A DNA stretch of 64,000 nt from the NCBI RefSeq assembly GCF_021049305.1, contig NZ_CP088081.1, positions 1,364,001 to 1,428,000 of the forward strand, written 5' to 3'. A model generated the notes under the pieces. It did not search any database. It worked only from the letters and a program-made list of their open reading frames with translations, and was not told the DNA's origin. This document shows positions 38,418 to 46,745 of the stretch, piece by piece. Both the position numbers and the translations under genes were made by a program. This stretch comes from Ideonella dechloratans (GTDB lineage Bacteria; Pseudomonadota; Gammaproteobacteria; Burkholderiales; Burkholderiaceae_C). Within the stretch, counting starts at the first letter, position 1. Every line of letters starts with the position of its first letter.

Positions 38418-38831
38418 ATGCGCTTCAAGTCCTTTCTGCTCGCCCTGGCGATGTCCTTCTTCGCCTGCGCCGGCTGGGCCCAGGATCTGGTCGTCTACCA
38501 CATCGACAATGCGGCCACCCAGGGCCTCAAGGGCCTGCGCAACCTGCGCAACCACATGGATGCCGACCCCGAGGCCAAGATCATCGTGGTCACCCATGCG
38601 GAAGGGGTGGACATGCTGATGGAGGGCGCCAAGGCGCCCGACGGCACCGAGTTCGCGCCCCTGGTGTCGGCCCTGAAGGCGCGCGGCGTGCGCTTCGAGA
38701 TCTGCGAGATCACGCTGAAGAACCGCAAGCTCTCCAAGGACCAGTTCATCCAGGAGGCCGATTTCACGCCCTCCGGCGTGGTGCGTCTGGCCAAGCTGCA
38801 GCAGCAGGGTTACGCCTACATCAAACCCTGA
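38418..38831 (+). CDS. Periplasmic DsrE-family sulfur-carrier-like protein
   Basis: 137-residue DsrE/F-like protein with a signal peptide (FLLALAMSFFACAGWAQ). Core: DLVVYHIDNAATQGLKGLRN, AKIIVVTHAEGVDMLM, FAPLVSALKARGVRFEICEI and a conserved Cys in FEICEITLKNRKL, the position used for persulfide transfer in cytosolic DsrE proteins. Ribosome site AAGGAGACGACG. Export plus the Cys suggest handling of sulfane sulfur in the periplasm beside SoxB and SoxYZ; this is inferred, as periplasmic DsrE proteins have no settled role. Confidence 0.84.
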   Translation: MRFKSFLLALAMSFFACAGWAQDLVVYHIDNAATQGLKGLRNLRNHMDADPEAKIIVVTHAEGVDMLMEGAKAPDGTEFAPLVSALKARGVRFEICEITLKNRKLSKDQFIQEADFTPSGVVRLAKLQQQGYAYIKP

Positions 38832-38872
38832 GGCCGGCCGCGGCCGGATGATGCGCGGGCAGGAGGTGCCAC

Positions 38873-39997
38873 ATGGGTCTGGATTCGTTGCTGGAGCAAT
38901 GGGGTGAGGACCGCGTCCTGGCCGCCGGCGCACTGCTCATCGGCGTGGTGTTCGGCTTCATGGCGCAGCGCTCGCGCTTCTGCCTGCGCTCGGCGGTCAT
39001 CGAGTTCGCCCGCAACCTGCTCGGTGGGCGGCTGACGGTCTGGCTCTTCGCCTTCGCCACCGCGGTGGGCGGCACCCAGCTGCTGGCCAGCCTGGGCTGG
39101 TTCGACGCCGGCAACGCCCGCCAGATCGCTGCCCGCGGCAGCCTGTCCGGGGCGGCGGTGGGCGGCGCACTGTTCGGCATCGGCATGATCCTGGCCCGTG
39201 GCTGCGCCAGCCGGCTGCTGGTGCTGGCGGCCCAGGGCAACCTGCGCTCGGTCGTCTCCGGGCTGATCTTCGCGGTCACCGCCCAGTCCGCGCTGACCGG
39301 GGCGCTGTCGCCGCTGCGCGAGTGGATCTCCGGCTGGTGGACCATCGACGGCGGCGGTGCCCGCGACCTGATCGCCCGCACCGGCATCGGCCACGGCGGT
39401 GCCATGCTGTTCGCGGCCTTCTGGCTGCTGGCGGCCGTGGTCTGGGCGCGGCGGCAGAAGGTGTCCTTCTGGGGCTGGGCCGGGGCCGTGGGCGTGGGGC
39501 TGAGCGTGATGGCGGGCTGGTGGTTCACCTACGCCGTCTCGCGCCTGGCCTTCGACGCCCACCCCATCCAGTCGCTGAGTTTCACCGGCCCCTCGGCCGA
39601 GATCCTCAGCCGGGTGCTCTTCGTCACCGACAAGCCCCTGTCCTTCGACGCCGGGCTGATGCCGGGCGTGTTCCTGGGCTCCTTCCTGTCCGCGGCCCTG
39701 TTCCGCGAGCTGAAGCTCGAGGGCTTCGAGAGCGGCCCCGGCATGCGCCGCTACATCGTGGGCGCCGTGCTGATGGGCTTCGGCGGCATGCTGGCCGGCG
39801 GCTGTGCGGTGGGGGCGGGCCTGTCGGGCGCGGCGGTGTTCACCGCCACCGCCTGGGTGACGCTGGGGGCCATGTGGGCGGCCGCGGCCATCACCGACCG
39901 CCTGCTGGACCACCACCCCGGTGACACGGTGCAGGAGCCCGGGGGGCAATCGCTGCCCAGCAAGCCGGTGGTCGCCATGGCGGCCACCCGGGGCTGA
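38873..39997 (+). CDS. YeeE/YedE-family sulfur-compound transporter (1)
   Basis: 374-residue membrane protein with about nine to ten helices and the two characteristic YeeE repeats: FGFMAQRSRFCLRSAV at the N-terminus, LFGIGMILARGCASRLLV, and VLMGFGGMLAGGCAVGAGLSG in the second half. The cysteines in SRFC, RGCASR and GGCAVG line the pathway in thiosulfate importer TsuA. Ribosome site AGGAGG before ATG. Likely moves thiosulfate or another reduced sulfur compound; 3 bp before the soxH-like gene. Confidence 0.9.
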   Translation: MGLDSLLEQWGEDRVLAAGALLIGVVFGFMAQRSRFCLRSAVIEFARNLLGGRLTVWLFAFATAVGGTQLLASLGWFDAGNARQIAARGSLSGAAVGGALFGIGMILARGCASRLLVLAAQGNLRSVVSGLIFAVTAQSALTGALSPLREWISGWWTIDGGGARDLIARTGIGHGGAMLFAAFWLLAAVVWARRQKVSFWGWAGAVGVGLSVMAGWWFTYAVSRLAFDAHPIQSLSFTGPSAEILSRVLFVTDKPLSFDAGLMPGVFLGSFLSAALFRELKLEGFESGPGMRRYIVGAVLMGFGGMLAGGCAVGAGLSGAAVFTATAWVTLGAMWAAAAITDRLLDHHPGDTVQEPGGQSLPSKPVVAMAATRG

Positions 39998-40000
39998 GGG

Positions 40001-40957
40001 ATGGTCGCGCGCCTGCTGTGCGGGTTGGCGGCGGCGTGGCTGATGGCCGTCGCACCCGTGGCCCGGGCCGAGCAGGCCCAGGCCATCCCGCCGCTGCCGC
40101 TGCAGCAGGTGGCCGAGCACATCTGGTTCGTGCAGGGGCAGGCGGCGCTGGGCTCGCCAGCCAACCGCAACTTCATCTCCAACGCGGGCTTCATCGTCAC
40201 ACGGGACGGGGTGGTGGTGGTCGATGCCCTGGGCTCCCCCGACCTGGCGCGGGCGCTGCTGGCCGCGATCCGCAGCGTCACCGACCAGCCGGTGCGCTTC
40301 GTCATCGTCACCCACTACCACGCCGACCACATCTACGGCCTGCAGGTGTTCAAGGAGCAGGGCGCGACCATCATCGCCCGGCAGGAGGGGCGCGAGTACC
40401 TGAACTCCGAGACGGCCCAGCGCCGGCTGGAGGCCAGTCGGCAAGAACTGGCACCCTGGGTGGACGCCCGGACGCATCTGGTGCCGGCCGACCGCTGGCT
40501 GGACGCGGACACCACGCTGACCGTGGGCGGCGAGCACCTGCAGCTGCGCCATGTCGGCCCGGCCCACACGCCCGAGGATCTGGCGGTGTTCGTCGAAAGC
40601 AGCCGGGTGCTGTTCGCGGGCGATCTGGTGTTCCGCGGCCGGGTGCCCTACGTGGGCACGGCCGACAGCCAGGCCTGGATCGCCGCGCTCAGCGGTCTGA
40701 TCGATCTGAAGCCGGTGGTGATCGTGCCCGGCCATGGCGCGCTCTCGCGCGAGCCGCTGGCCGACCTGACCCTGACGCGCGACTACCTGCAATACCTGCG
40801 CAAGAGCATGGCGGAGGCGGCGGCGAACCTCGAGCCTTTCGAGGACGCCTATGCCCGCACCGACTGGTCCGCCTTCGAGCACCTGCCGCTGTTTGGCGTG
40901 GCCAACCGCATCAACGCCTACAACACCTACCTGCTGATGGAGCAGGCCGGACGATGA
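40001..40957 (+). CDS. soxH: SoxH-like periplasmic metallo-beta-lactamase-fold hydrolase
   Basis: 318-residue MBL-fold protein with a signal peptide (LAAAWLMAVAPVARAEQ). Metal ligands: THYHADHIYG, GPAHTPEDLAVF, LFAGDLVFRG and VIVPGHGAL, a full set for two metals. Related to SoxH and to the zinc metallohydrolases of quinoprotein relay systems. SoxH genes sit in many sox clusters but are not needed for thiosulfate oxidation in vitro. ATGA overlap with the following thioredoxin-like gene. Confidence 0.85.
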   Translation: MVARLLCGLAAAWLMAVAPVARAEQAQAIPPLPLQQVAEHIWFVQGQAALGSPANRNFISNAGFIVTRDGVVVVDALGSPDLARALLAAIRSVTDQPVRFVIVTHYHADHIYGLQVFKEQGATIIARQEGREYLNSETAQRRLEASRQELAPWVDARTHLVPADRWLDADTTLTVGGEHLQLRHVGPAHTPEDLAVFVESSRVLFAGDLVFRGRVPYVGTADSQAWIAALSGLIDLKPVVIVPGHGALSREPLADLTLTRDYLQYLRKSMAEAAANLEPFEDAYARTDWSAFEHLPLFGVANRINAYNTYLLMEQAGR

Positions 40958-41454
40958 GGACGCACCGGGCGCTGGGCAGGCTGTGCGCGCTGCTGGTGCT
41001 GGCTGCGGCGGCTGGCGTCGCATCCGCCCAGGCGCCGTTGCAGGATCTCTCCAGCTTCCCCGTGCTGGCCGGGCCGCCGCTGCCGGACGGCGCCTGGGGC
41101 GGGGTGCCCACGGTGGTGGTGTTCTGGTCGGTGGACTGCGCCTACTGCAAGCGTCACAACGCCCGCATCGCGCAGCTGCAGGCCGCGGTCGACCCGCAGC
41201 GCCTGCGGGTGCTGGGCGTGCTGGAGGGCGGCGACGTCGATGCGGCCCGGCAGGAGGTGGCCCGCCGAGGCTGGCAGTTCCCGGTGGTGATCGACGATGG
41301 TCGGCTGCGGCCCCGCTTCACGCCGCGCCGCATGGTGCCCATGACCTGTCTGCTCTTGGCCGACGGCCGGCTGCACCAGTGCATCCCCGGCGAGATGAGC
41401 GAGGCCGACGTGATGGAGCTGGCACAGACCCGCTGGGCCGGCCCGGCCCGCTGA
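40954..41454 (+). CDS. Periplasmic thioredoxin-like protein (SoxW-like)
   Basis: 166-residue thioredoxin-fold protein. A signal peptide (LCALLVLAAAAGVASAQA) precedes the redox motif in VFWSVDCAYCKRHNARIAQL (CAYC, about residue 66), and RRMVPMTCLLLADGRL contains the cis-Pro-like region. Such proteins reduce wrongly oxidised SoxY or help mature c-type cytochromes. Its ATG lies in ATGA with the soxH-like stop. Last gene of the plus-strand sox transcript; it converges with the second YeeE gene, with 29 bp between the stops. Confidence 0.85.
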   Translation: MRTHRALGRLCALLVLAAAAGVASAQAPLQDLSSFPVLAGPPLPDGAWGGVPTVVVFWSVDCAYCKRHNARIAQLQAAVDPQRLRVLGVLEGGDVDAARQEVARRGWQFPVVIDDGRLRPRFTPRRMVPMTCLLLADGRLHQCIPGEMSEADVMELAQTRWAGPAR

Positions 41455-41483
41455 AGAGGAATGCCGCGATGCGCCGGCCGGTC

Positions 41484-42599
41484 TCAGTCCATGCGCTCGA
41501 TGCGCCAGGTCTGGTAGCGCAGGCCCAGCAGACCGCCTGCCACGATGCCGGCCACCGCCAGGAGGCTGCCCAGAGACAAGGTGGACAGGCCGGAGATGCC
41601 CTGGCCGATGGTGCAGCCCATGGCCACCACGCCGCCCACGCCCATCAGGCTGGCGCCCACCAGGTGCAGGGCCAGGTCCTGCACATTGCCGAAGCCCTCC
41701 CAGCGGAAGCTGCGCTGCAGCAGGGCCGAGGCCGCGGCCCCCAGTGGCACGCCGGCCACGCTGACGATGCCCAGGGTCAGGGTCTTGGAGCTGTCGCTGA
41801 AGAACAGCAGCCAGTCCAGCGCATAGGCCAGCGGCGAAGCCATGCTCAGGGCCTCCATGCGGTGGCTGTTGGTGGCCAGGAAGGCGGGCTCCAGCGTCTG
41901 CGGGTCTTCCGGCACGAAGCCCAGCACACCCGACACCCACCAGACGCCGGTGATCACGGCCCCAATGCCCAGGCCGCCCAGCAGGGCCGCGGGGCTGCGG
42001 CCTTCGGGGCGCCAGAGTGCCCAGCCGCCCAGCAGCACGGCCACGGCCGCCCCCAGCGCGACGGCCAGCTGCGGCACGCTGCCCAGGCCGCCGCCGGCCA
42101 GCAGCGAGGGCAGGTCCTGCCCGGTCGGCAGGTCCACGAACAGGCGCTCCACGGTGGCCACCCGCAGCACGGCGGTCAGGCCCTTGAGGGTGGCGAAGGC
42201 GGTCACGGCCATCACGATCAGCACGACCAGCGACTTCAGGTTGCCCCCGCCCAGGCGCACCAGGTTGCGGCTGCCGCAGCCCGAGGCCAGCACCATGCCG
42301 AAGCCGAACAGCCCGCCGCCCGCCAGGGCCGACAGCCACAGCAGCCGGGGCATGGCGTAGATGGCGTTGCGGGCTTCCACCCAGCCCAAGGCCACCATGC
42401 CGTTGAAGCCCAGGGTGGCCACGGCCACCGCCAGGGCCCACATCCGGGCGCGTTCCCAGTGGCCCATGCTGACGACGTCGGCGATGGCGCCCATGGTGCA
42501 GAACCGGCTGCGGTGGGCGATGAAGCCGAAGAGCAGGGACAGCCCGAAGGCGGCCCAGAGCACCCGGGTGGCCAGGTGGGCGGTGTCGACATCCGTCAT
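41484..42599 (-). CDS. YeeE/YedE-family sulfur-compound transporter (2)
   Basis: 371-residue paralogue of the transporter at 38873, with the same repeat pattern: FGFIAHRSRFCTMGAIADV, FGFGMVLASGCGSRNLVRL and GVGGVVAMGCTIGQGISGLS. The start MTDVDTAHL is the first ATG not inside the divergent regulatory gap. Transcribed away from the ArsR-type regulator, so probably under its direct control. The two paralogues may import different species, such as thiosulfate and sulfite or persulfides. Confidence 0.9.
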   Translation of the reverse strand: MTDVDTAHLATRVLWAAFGLSLLFGFIAHRSRFCTMGAIADVVSMGHWERARMWALAVAVATLGFNGMVALGWVEARNAIYAMPRLLWLSALAGGGLFGFGMVLASGCGSRNLVRLGGGNLKSLVVLIVMAVTAFATLKGLTAVLRVATVERLFVDLPTGQDLPSLLAGGGLGSVPQLAVALGAAVAVLLGGWALWRPEGRSPAALLGGLGIGAVITGVWWVSGVLGFVPEDPQTLEPAFLATNSHRMEALSMASPLAYALDWLLFFSDSSKTLTLGIVSVAGVPLGAAASALLQRSFRWEGFGNVQDLALHLVGASLMGVGGVVAMGCTIGQGISGLSTLSLGSLLAVAGIVAGGLLGLRYQTWRIERMD

Positions 42600-42757
42600 G
42601 AGGTGCGGTCCGGGGGCATACCGTGGTGGGGCCGATTGTGCCGGCGGGCGGCGGAGTTCGTCACGGCGGAATGCCCGAGGTGGTATGGAAGTGCCCGGCA
42701 CGGCCGGAGGGTGAACCGATTGTCTGCGCAACTGCTGATAGAGTGATGGAAGACTCC

Positions 42758-43132
42758 ATGCCAGAGGTCAAGGTGGCCGAGACAAACGATCAGGACCGGG
42801 TGTTCGAAAATGCGGCAGAGCTGTTCGGCCTGCTGTCCACCCCCGTGCGCCTGCGGATCATCAGCGCCGTGTGCAACGGCGAGCGCAACGTCTCGGAGCT
42901 CCTCACGGAGATCAACACCACCCAGCCCAACATGTCCCAGCACCTGTCCACGCTGTACCGCGCGGGTGTGCTGGGGCGACGCCGGGAGGGCACGCAGGTG
43001 TTCTACCGTCTGCAGAGCGAGCGGGTGGCGCAGCTGTGCCGGGCGGTCTGCACGCAGATCGCCATCGAGCTCGACGACGGGGCGGCCGAGTTGCCCTCGG
43101 AAGACCAGCTCTTGCGGGGCCGCCGGGGCTGA
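42758..43132 (+). CDS. soxR: ArsR-family regulator with redox-type cysteines (SoxR/BigR/SqrR-like)
   Basis: 124-residue winged-helix repressor: FGLLSTPVRLRIISAVCNG, then the recognition region NTTQPNMSQHLSTLYRAGVL and a wing with GRRREGTQVFYRL. Cys39 (AVCNGE) and Cys94/Cys98 (LCRAVC) match the arrangement in persulfide-sensing BigR, SqrR and SoxR, where a tetrasulfide link between helices 2 and 5 releases DNA. An ATG at 42746 is an alternative start; GGAAG lies 5 bases before the one chosen. It lies between the two sox gene groups, divergent from a YeeE gene. Confidence 0.85.
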   Translation: MPEVKVAETNDQDRVFENAAELFGLLSTPVRLRIISAVCNGERNVSELLTEINTTQPNMSQHLSTLYRAGVLGRRREGTQVFYRLQSERVAQLCRAVCTQIAIELDDGAAELPSEDQLLRGRRG

Positions 43133-43168
43133 ACCCGGTGGCCTTCGCCTTGTTGCGAAAGGCCGGAC

Positions 43169-43744
43169 ATGGATGACAGGACGAGGCCCGTGGATGGGCC
43201 CGAAGGTGGCGCCGTCTTGGGGGCCGTCGGTGATGTGCCGGACGCGGCGCGCCGCCGTTGGCTGCTGAGTGCCCTGGCAGGTGCGAGCGCGCCCGTCTGG
43301 GCCCAGGGCGCTGGGCCTGCGGCGCCGGTGCCCACCCTGGGCAGCGTGCTGCCCCTGACCGAGGTGCCTCTGCTGGACGGCGGCGTGTTCCGCCCCGCCG
43401 ATGCCGAGGGCAAGGTCGTGGTGCTGTACTACTGGGCCAGCTGGTGTCCCTTCTGTGCCCAGCAGACGCCCTGGATGGAGAAGCTCTGGCAGGCCCAGCG
43501 CCAGCGCGGGCTCGTGGTGCTGGGTCTGTCCATCGACACGCAGGCGGCCGATGCCATCGCCTACCGCGCCCGCAAGGGCTACACCTTCCCCTGCGGCCTG
43601 CTGGCCGGTGAGGTGGCCCGCGCCCTGCCCAAGCCCAAGGGGCTGCCGGTGACCATCGCGCGTGGGCGCGATGGCCGGGTGGCTGCCGCGGAGACCGGGC
43701 AGCTCTTTCCGGAAGACGTGGAAGCGCTGGCGCGCTTCCTCTGA
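43169..43744 (+). CDS. TlpA/ResA-like thiol-disulfide protein with exported leader
   Basis: 191-residue thioredoxin-fold protein. About residues 28-46 form a twin-arginine-like leader (ARRRWLLSALAGASAPVWAQ). The redox site is YYWASWCPFCAQQTPWMEKL (CPFC), followed by VVLGLSIDTQAADAIAYR and PKGLPVTIARGRDGRV with the cis-Pro. It lies 36 bp after the ArsR-type gene, in the place where soxS/soxW thioredoxins are found in other sox clusters. Likely keeps Sox proteins or cytochrome c apoproteins reduced. Converges on soxF with 10 bp between the stops. Confidence 0.85.
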   Translation: MDDRTRPVDGPEGGAVLGAVGDVPDAARRRWLLSALAGASAPVWAQGAGPAAPVPTLGSVLPLTEVPLLDGGVFRPADAEGKVVVLYYWASWCPFCAQQTPWMEKLWQAQRQRGLVVLGLSIDTQAADAIAYRARKGYTFPCGLLAGEVARALPKPKGLPVTIARGRDGRVAAAETGQLFPEDVEALARFL

Positions 43745-43754
43745 GCGCCGCCCC

Positions 43755-45069
43755 TCAGGCGAAGGTGTCGGCCATCAGCGCCTTGAACCAGGTGTTCATC
43801 TGCTCGAAGTTGTCGGCGCTCCAGCCGCTGGAGGCGCCGGACGCATTCGCCACCGAGGCCATGGCCTGGCTGCCGGCGTCGTACTGGAACACCGCGGTCA
43901 GCCACGAAGCCTGGCTCATCGTGATCGTCGAGTAGCAGGCCGAGTTCGTCACCGGGGCGGGGTCCAGGGCCTGGCCGGCCAGCAAGCGGACGATGGCATC
44001 GGCGCAGACCTTGGCCTCCTGGTTGGCGATGTGGCCGGCCTTGGGCTGGGTGGTGGCCGACGAGTCTCCGATCACATGGATGCCCGGGGCGACCTGGCTT
44101 TCGTAGCTCAGCACGTCCACCCCGGCAAAGCGGCCGCTGGTCGCGTTGGCCAGGCCGGTGGCGGCCACGATGGGGGCGCAGCGCTGGCGCGGGATCAGGT
44201 TGATCACGTCGCCACGCACTGCGCCGGCGCTGGTCTGCAGGGTCATGGTGGCGGCGTCGGCGGACTGGATGGCGACGCTGGTGTGGTACTCGATCACGCT
44301 GCCATGCAGGTCGAAGAAGGCGCGGCTGAAGTTGTCCTTCTCCGTCACGAAGTCCGGGTTGGCGTCCAGGACCAGCAGCTTGGCGCCCGGCTTGTACTTC
44401 TTGAACCAGTCGGCCAGCAGGCAGGCGCGCTCATAGGGCCCCGGCGGGCAGCGGTAAGGGGTGGGCGGAATCGTCAGGATGGCCGTGCCCCGTGTCGGCA
44501 TGGCTTGCAGCTGCTTGCGCAGGGTGGTGGTCTGCGGGCCGGCCTTCCAGGCATGGGGCATCGCATTGGGGTCGCTCAGGCCGGGCACCGTGTCGAAGTC
44601 GATGCCGGGGGCGATCACGATGCGGTCGGCTGTCAGGGTGCTGCCGCCGGCCAGGGTCACCCGCTTGTTGGCCGGGTCGATGCCCGTGACCTTGTCGATC
44701 ACCACCTTGACGCCATAGCGGCTGGCCAGGGTCTTGTAGTTGAAGGACTGCGCGGCCATGGTGCGCTGCCCCGTCAGCACCAGGCTGCTCATGATGCAGC
44801 TCAGGTAGGTGGCGTTGGGCTCCACCAGGGTCACCTCGATGTTGCTGCCCCACAGGCGCAGGTACTTCGCCACGGTGGCGCCGGCCATGCCGCCGCCGAC
44901 GACGATGACGCGGGCGCTTGGGGTGGCGGTGAGCTGGCGGGGGGGGGCGGGAGGAGGCCGCCAGGGCCGTCTGCATCCAGCCCGGCAGGGCGAGGCTTCC
45001 GGCGCTGGCCAGGGCGGCCCGCAGCCATTCGCGGCGCTGGCGGGAGGAGGGGGTCCGGGTCGATGTCAT
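43755..45069 (-). pseudogene. soxF: Sulfide dehydrogenase flavoprotein SoxF, frameshifted at a C9 tract
   Basis: FAD subunit of flavocytochrome c sulfide dehydrogenase. From the ATG at 45069 the frame gives a Tat leader (RQRREWLRAALASAGSLALP), then at a run of nine C (44939-44947) moves out of phase. The rest, beginning ARVIVVGGGMAGATVAKYL, is in the next frame and continues to 43755 with SCIMSSLVLTGQ and SACYSTITMS holding the catalytic cysteines. Adding one C (or removing two) restores a single protein of about 438 residues. Reads as one gene otherwise, with no other damage. Could be an assembly undercall or a phase-variable tract. soxE lies 10 bp upstream. Confidence 0.88.
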
Positions 45070-45079
45070 GGTCCGCTCC

Positions 45080-45406
45080 TCAGTTCTGGGTGGACAGCCA
45101 GGAGGCCAGGGCTTGCAACTGGGCGTCGGTGTAGCCCCAGGCATGCTTGGCCATGATGCCGTTGCCTTCCTGGCCGGACTGGAACTCCTTGAGTTCCTGG
45201 TACAGCTCCGAGGCGGATCGCCCGGCCAGGCGTTCGAAGCCTGGACCGTTGCCGTTGGTGCCGTGGCACTGGAAGCAGTTGGAGGCGAGCAGCCGGCCGG
45301 CGGGGATGGTGGAGGCTGCCTGGCTGGCGGGGGCGAGAGCCGTCAGAAGACCGGCCAGAAGACTGGCCGCCGTCCAGCGGCCGGCGCTTGCGGACATGTG
45401 GGGCAT
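45080..45406 (-). CDS. soxE: Flavocytochrome c cytochrome subunit SoxE
   Basis: 108-residue mono-haem cytochrome c, electron acceptor of SoxF. A signal peptide (AASLLAGLLTALAPASQA) precedes the haem site C44FQCH48 in LLASNCFQCHGTNGNG; a C-terminal IMAKHAWGYTDAQLQAL holds the Met ligand region. The ATG at 45406 has AGGAG 5 bases upstream; that ribosome site is part of the perfect inverted repeat at 45413-45445. First gene of the minus-strand soxEF pair. Confidence 0.9.
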   Translation of the reverse strand: MPHMSASAGRWTAASLLAGLLTALAPASQAASTIPAGRLLASNCFQCHGTNGNGPGFERLAGRSASELYQELKEFQSGQEGNGIMAKHAWGYTDAQLQALASWLSTQN

Positions 45407-45412
45407 GGGCGC

Positions 45413-45445
45413 TCCTATGAATGTGCTAATTGCACATTCATAGGA
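45413..45445. promoter_or_regulatory. Perfect 14-bp inverted repeat over the soxE ribosome binding site
   Basis: TCCTATGAATGTGC (45413-45426), spacer TAATT, GCACATTCATAGGA (45432-45445). All 14 arm pairs match. On the soxE mRNA the last arm contains AGGA of the ribosome site, so the RNA hairpin would hide it; as DNA it is an excellent dimer operator, possibly for the ArsR-type regulator at 42758. No U tract follows on the soxE strand, so it is not a normal terminator. Confidence 0.8.
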
Positions 45446-45464
45446 TAACCCGTGGGGGTACCCG

Positions 45465-45493
45465 AAAAAAAGGGGATCCCGATGGGGATCCCC
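45465..45493 (-). terminator. Rho-independent terminator after the porin gene
   Basis: On the minus strand, GGGGATCCCC, a 3-base loop and GGGATCCCC are followed by seven T. It lies 46 bp after the porin stop and shields soxEF from porin transcription. Confidence 0.88.
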
Positions 45494-45539
45494 TGAAAAC
45501 GGTACAGACGGGGGGCAGGCCGGGGCCTGCCGCCGGTGT

Positions 45540-46745
45540 TCAGAAGAAGACGACGCCGCCCACCGACAGGGTGCGGACCTTGGATTCGGTGACGTCGTTG
45601 TCCTGCTTCTCGTGGTTGAACTCGCCCACCAGCGTGATGTACTTGTTGAGCGTGTGGTACACGCCCAGCGTGAAGGACTTGCGCACGTTCTTCGGGCCAC
45701 CGAAGACGGCCGCCGTGGCGCCGTCCTCGTCGGTGTTGCGGCCATAGTTGACACCCAGCTTGGTGTCGCCCAGCTTGTAGGTCACCTGGGCCAGGTAGCC
45801 CTTGGAATCGGTGCGGTTGCCGGCGCCATCGCTGCCGCCCAGGAACTGGGCGCCGATGGTCGACAGGCCCAGCCCCTTGGCCTTGAAGCCGTAGAGCATG
45901 CCTTCGAGGCCGTTCATGCCGGCCTTGATGCCCAGCTCGTAGCCCTGGGCGGTGAACGGCTCGCTGCTGCAGTTGCCGCTGCCGCCCGAGCAGCTGGTGC
46001 TCTGGTGCACCACGCCCGCCCAGACCTTGCCCGGGGCACTGCCGGCCCAGCTGTAGCCGGCACTGGCCTGCAGGGCCGGCGTCTTGGTTTCGTCACCGGC
46101 GTACTTGCTGGGCTGGAAGATGCCGACCGAGGCCTGCAGACCGTCGACCTTGGGCGTGTCGTAGCTGATCTGCGGCTGGAAGCCGGTGTACATGTAGCCG
46201 TGGCCGATCATGCCGAAGGTGGTGTTGAAGGGCATGGCGGCGTTGGTCGTGCCGCCCACGCCGATCAGGGTCATGTCCGACAGGATCACGTCCTGGCCGA
46301 ACAGGCCGATGTCACGGCCGAACTTCAGGTGGCCCCAGCTCTCGTTGCCGATGCGGAAGTAGATGTTGCGGGTGTCGATCTGGGAGTAGGCGCCCGGCGT
46401 GTTGCCGGCCGCGCCATCGGGCAGGCCCACGACGGTGGAGTTGTTGACGATGCCGGGCGCGAAGCCGAAGTGCACCTTGATGTCCTGGTCGGCGACCTTG
46501 GTGGTGGCCACGAAGTTCAGCCAGCCCGGCAGCAGGCCGTTGGACACCATGCTGTTGGTGGCCTTGGCCTCGGCGCCGGTGGCCTTGGTGGTCACCGTGT
46601 CCTCGCGGTTCATGTAGAAGCCGTTGACGGTGCCGTTGATGTCCATCGTGACATCGCCTTGGGTGAAGCCGACGGCCTGGGCCGACAGGGCGGCGCCAGC
46701 CAGAACGGTGAGGGTGGCTGCGCGGGCCAGGGCGGTGAATTGCAT
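45540..46745 (-). CDS. Gram-negative porin
   Basis: 401-residue outer-membrane beta-barrel. A signal peptide (RAATLTVLAGAALSAQAVG) precedes repeated amphipathic strands such as VNGFYMNREDTV, IYFRIGNESWGHLKFGRDI and YLAQVTYKLGDTKLGVNYGR, and it ends SVGGVVFF, the aromatic C-terminal signal for BAM assembly. GRDIGLFGQDVIL resembles the constriction region of trimeric betaproteobacterial porins. Good ribosome site GGAGA. Position upstream of soxEF may reflect uptake of anions for sulfur oxidation, but the terminator separates them. Confidence 0.9.
   Translation of the reverse strand: MQFTALARAATLTVLAGAALSAQAVGFTQGDVTMDINGTVNGFYMNREDTVTTKATGAEAKATNSMVSNGLLPGWLNFVATTKVADQDIKVHFGFAPGIVNNSTVVGLPDGAAGNTPGAYSQIDTRNIYFRIGNESWGHLKFGRDIGLFGQDVILSDMTLIGVGGTTNAAMPFNTTFGMIGHGYMYTGFQPQISYDTPKVDGLQASVGIFQPSKYAGDETKTPALQASAGYSWAGSAPGKVWAGVVHQSTSCSGGSGNCSSEPFTAQGYELGIKAGMNGLEGMLYGFKAKGLGLSTIGAQFLGGSDGAGNRTDSKGYLAQVTYKLGDTKLGVNYGRNTDEDGATAAVFGGPKNVRKSFTLGVYHTLNKYITLVGEFNHEKQDNDVTESKVRTLSVGGVVFF

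Noticed and set aside
43741..43760. Terminator between the TlpA-like gene and soxF
   Set aside because: Only a 10-bp gap between convergent stops and no T-tract hairpin.
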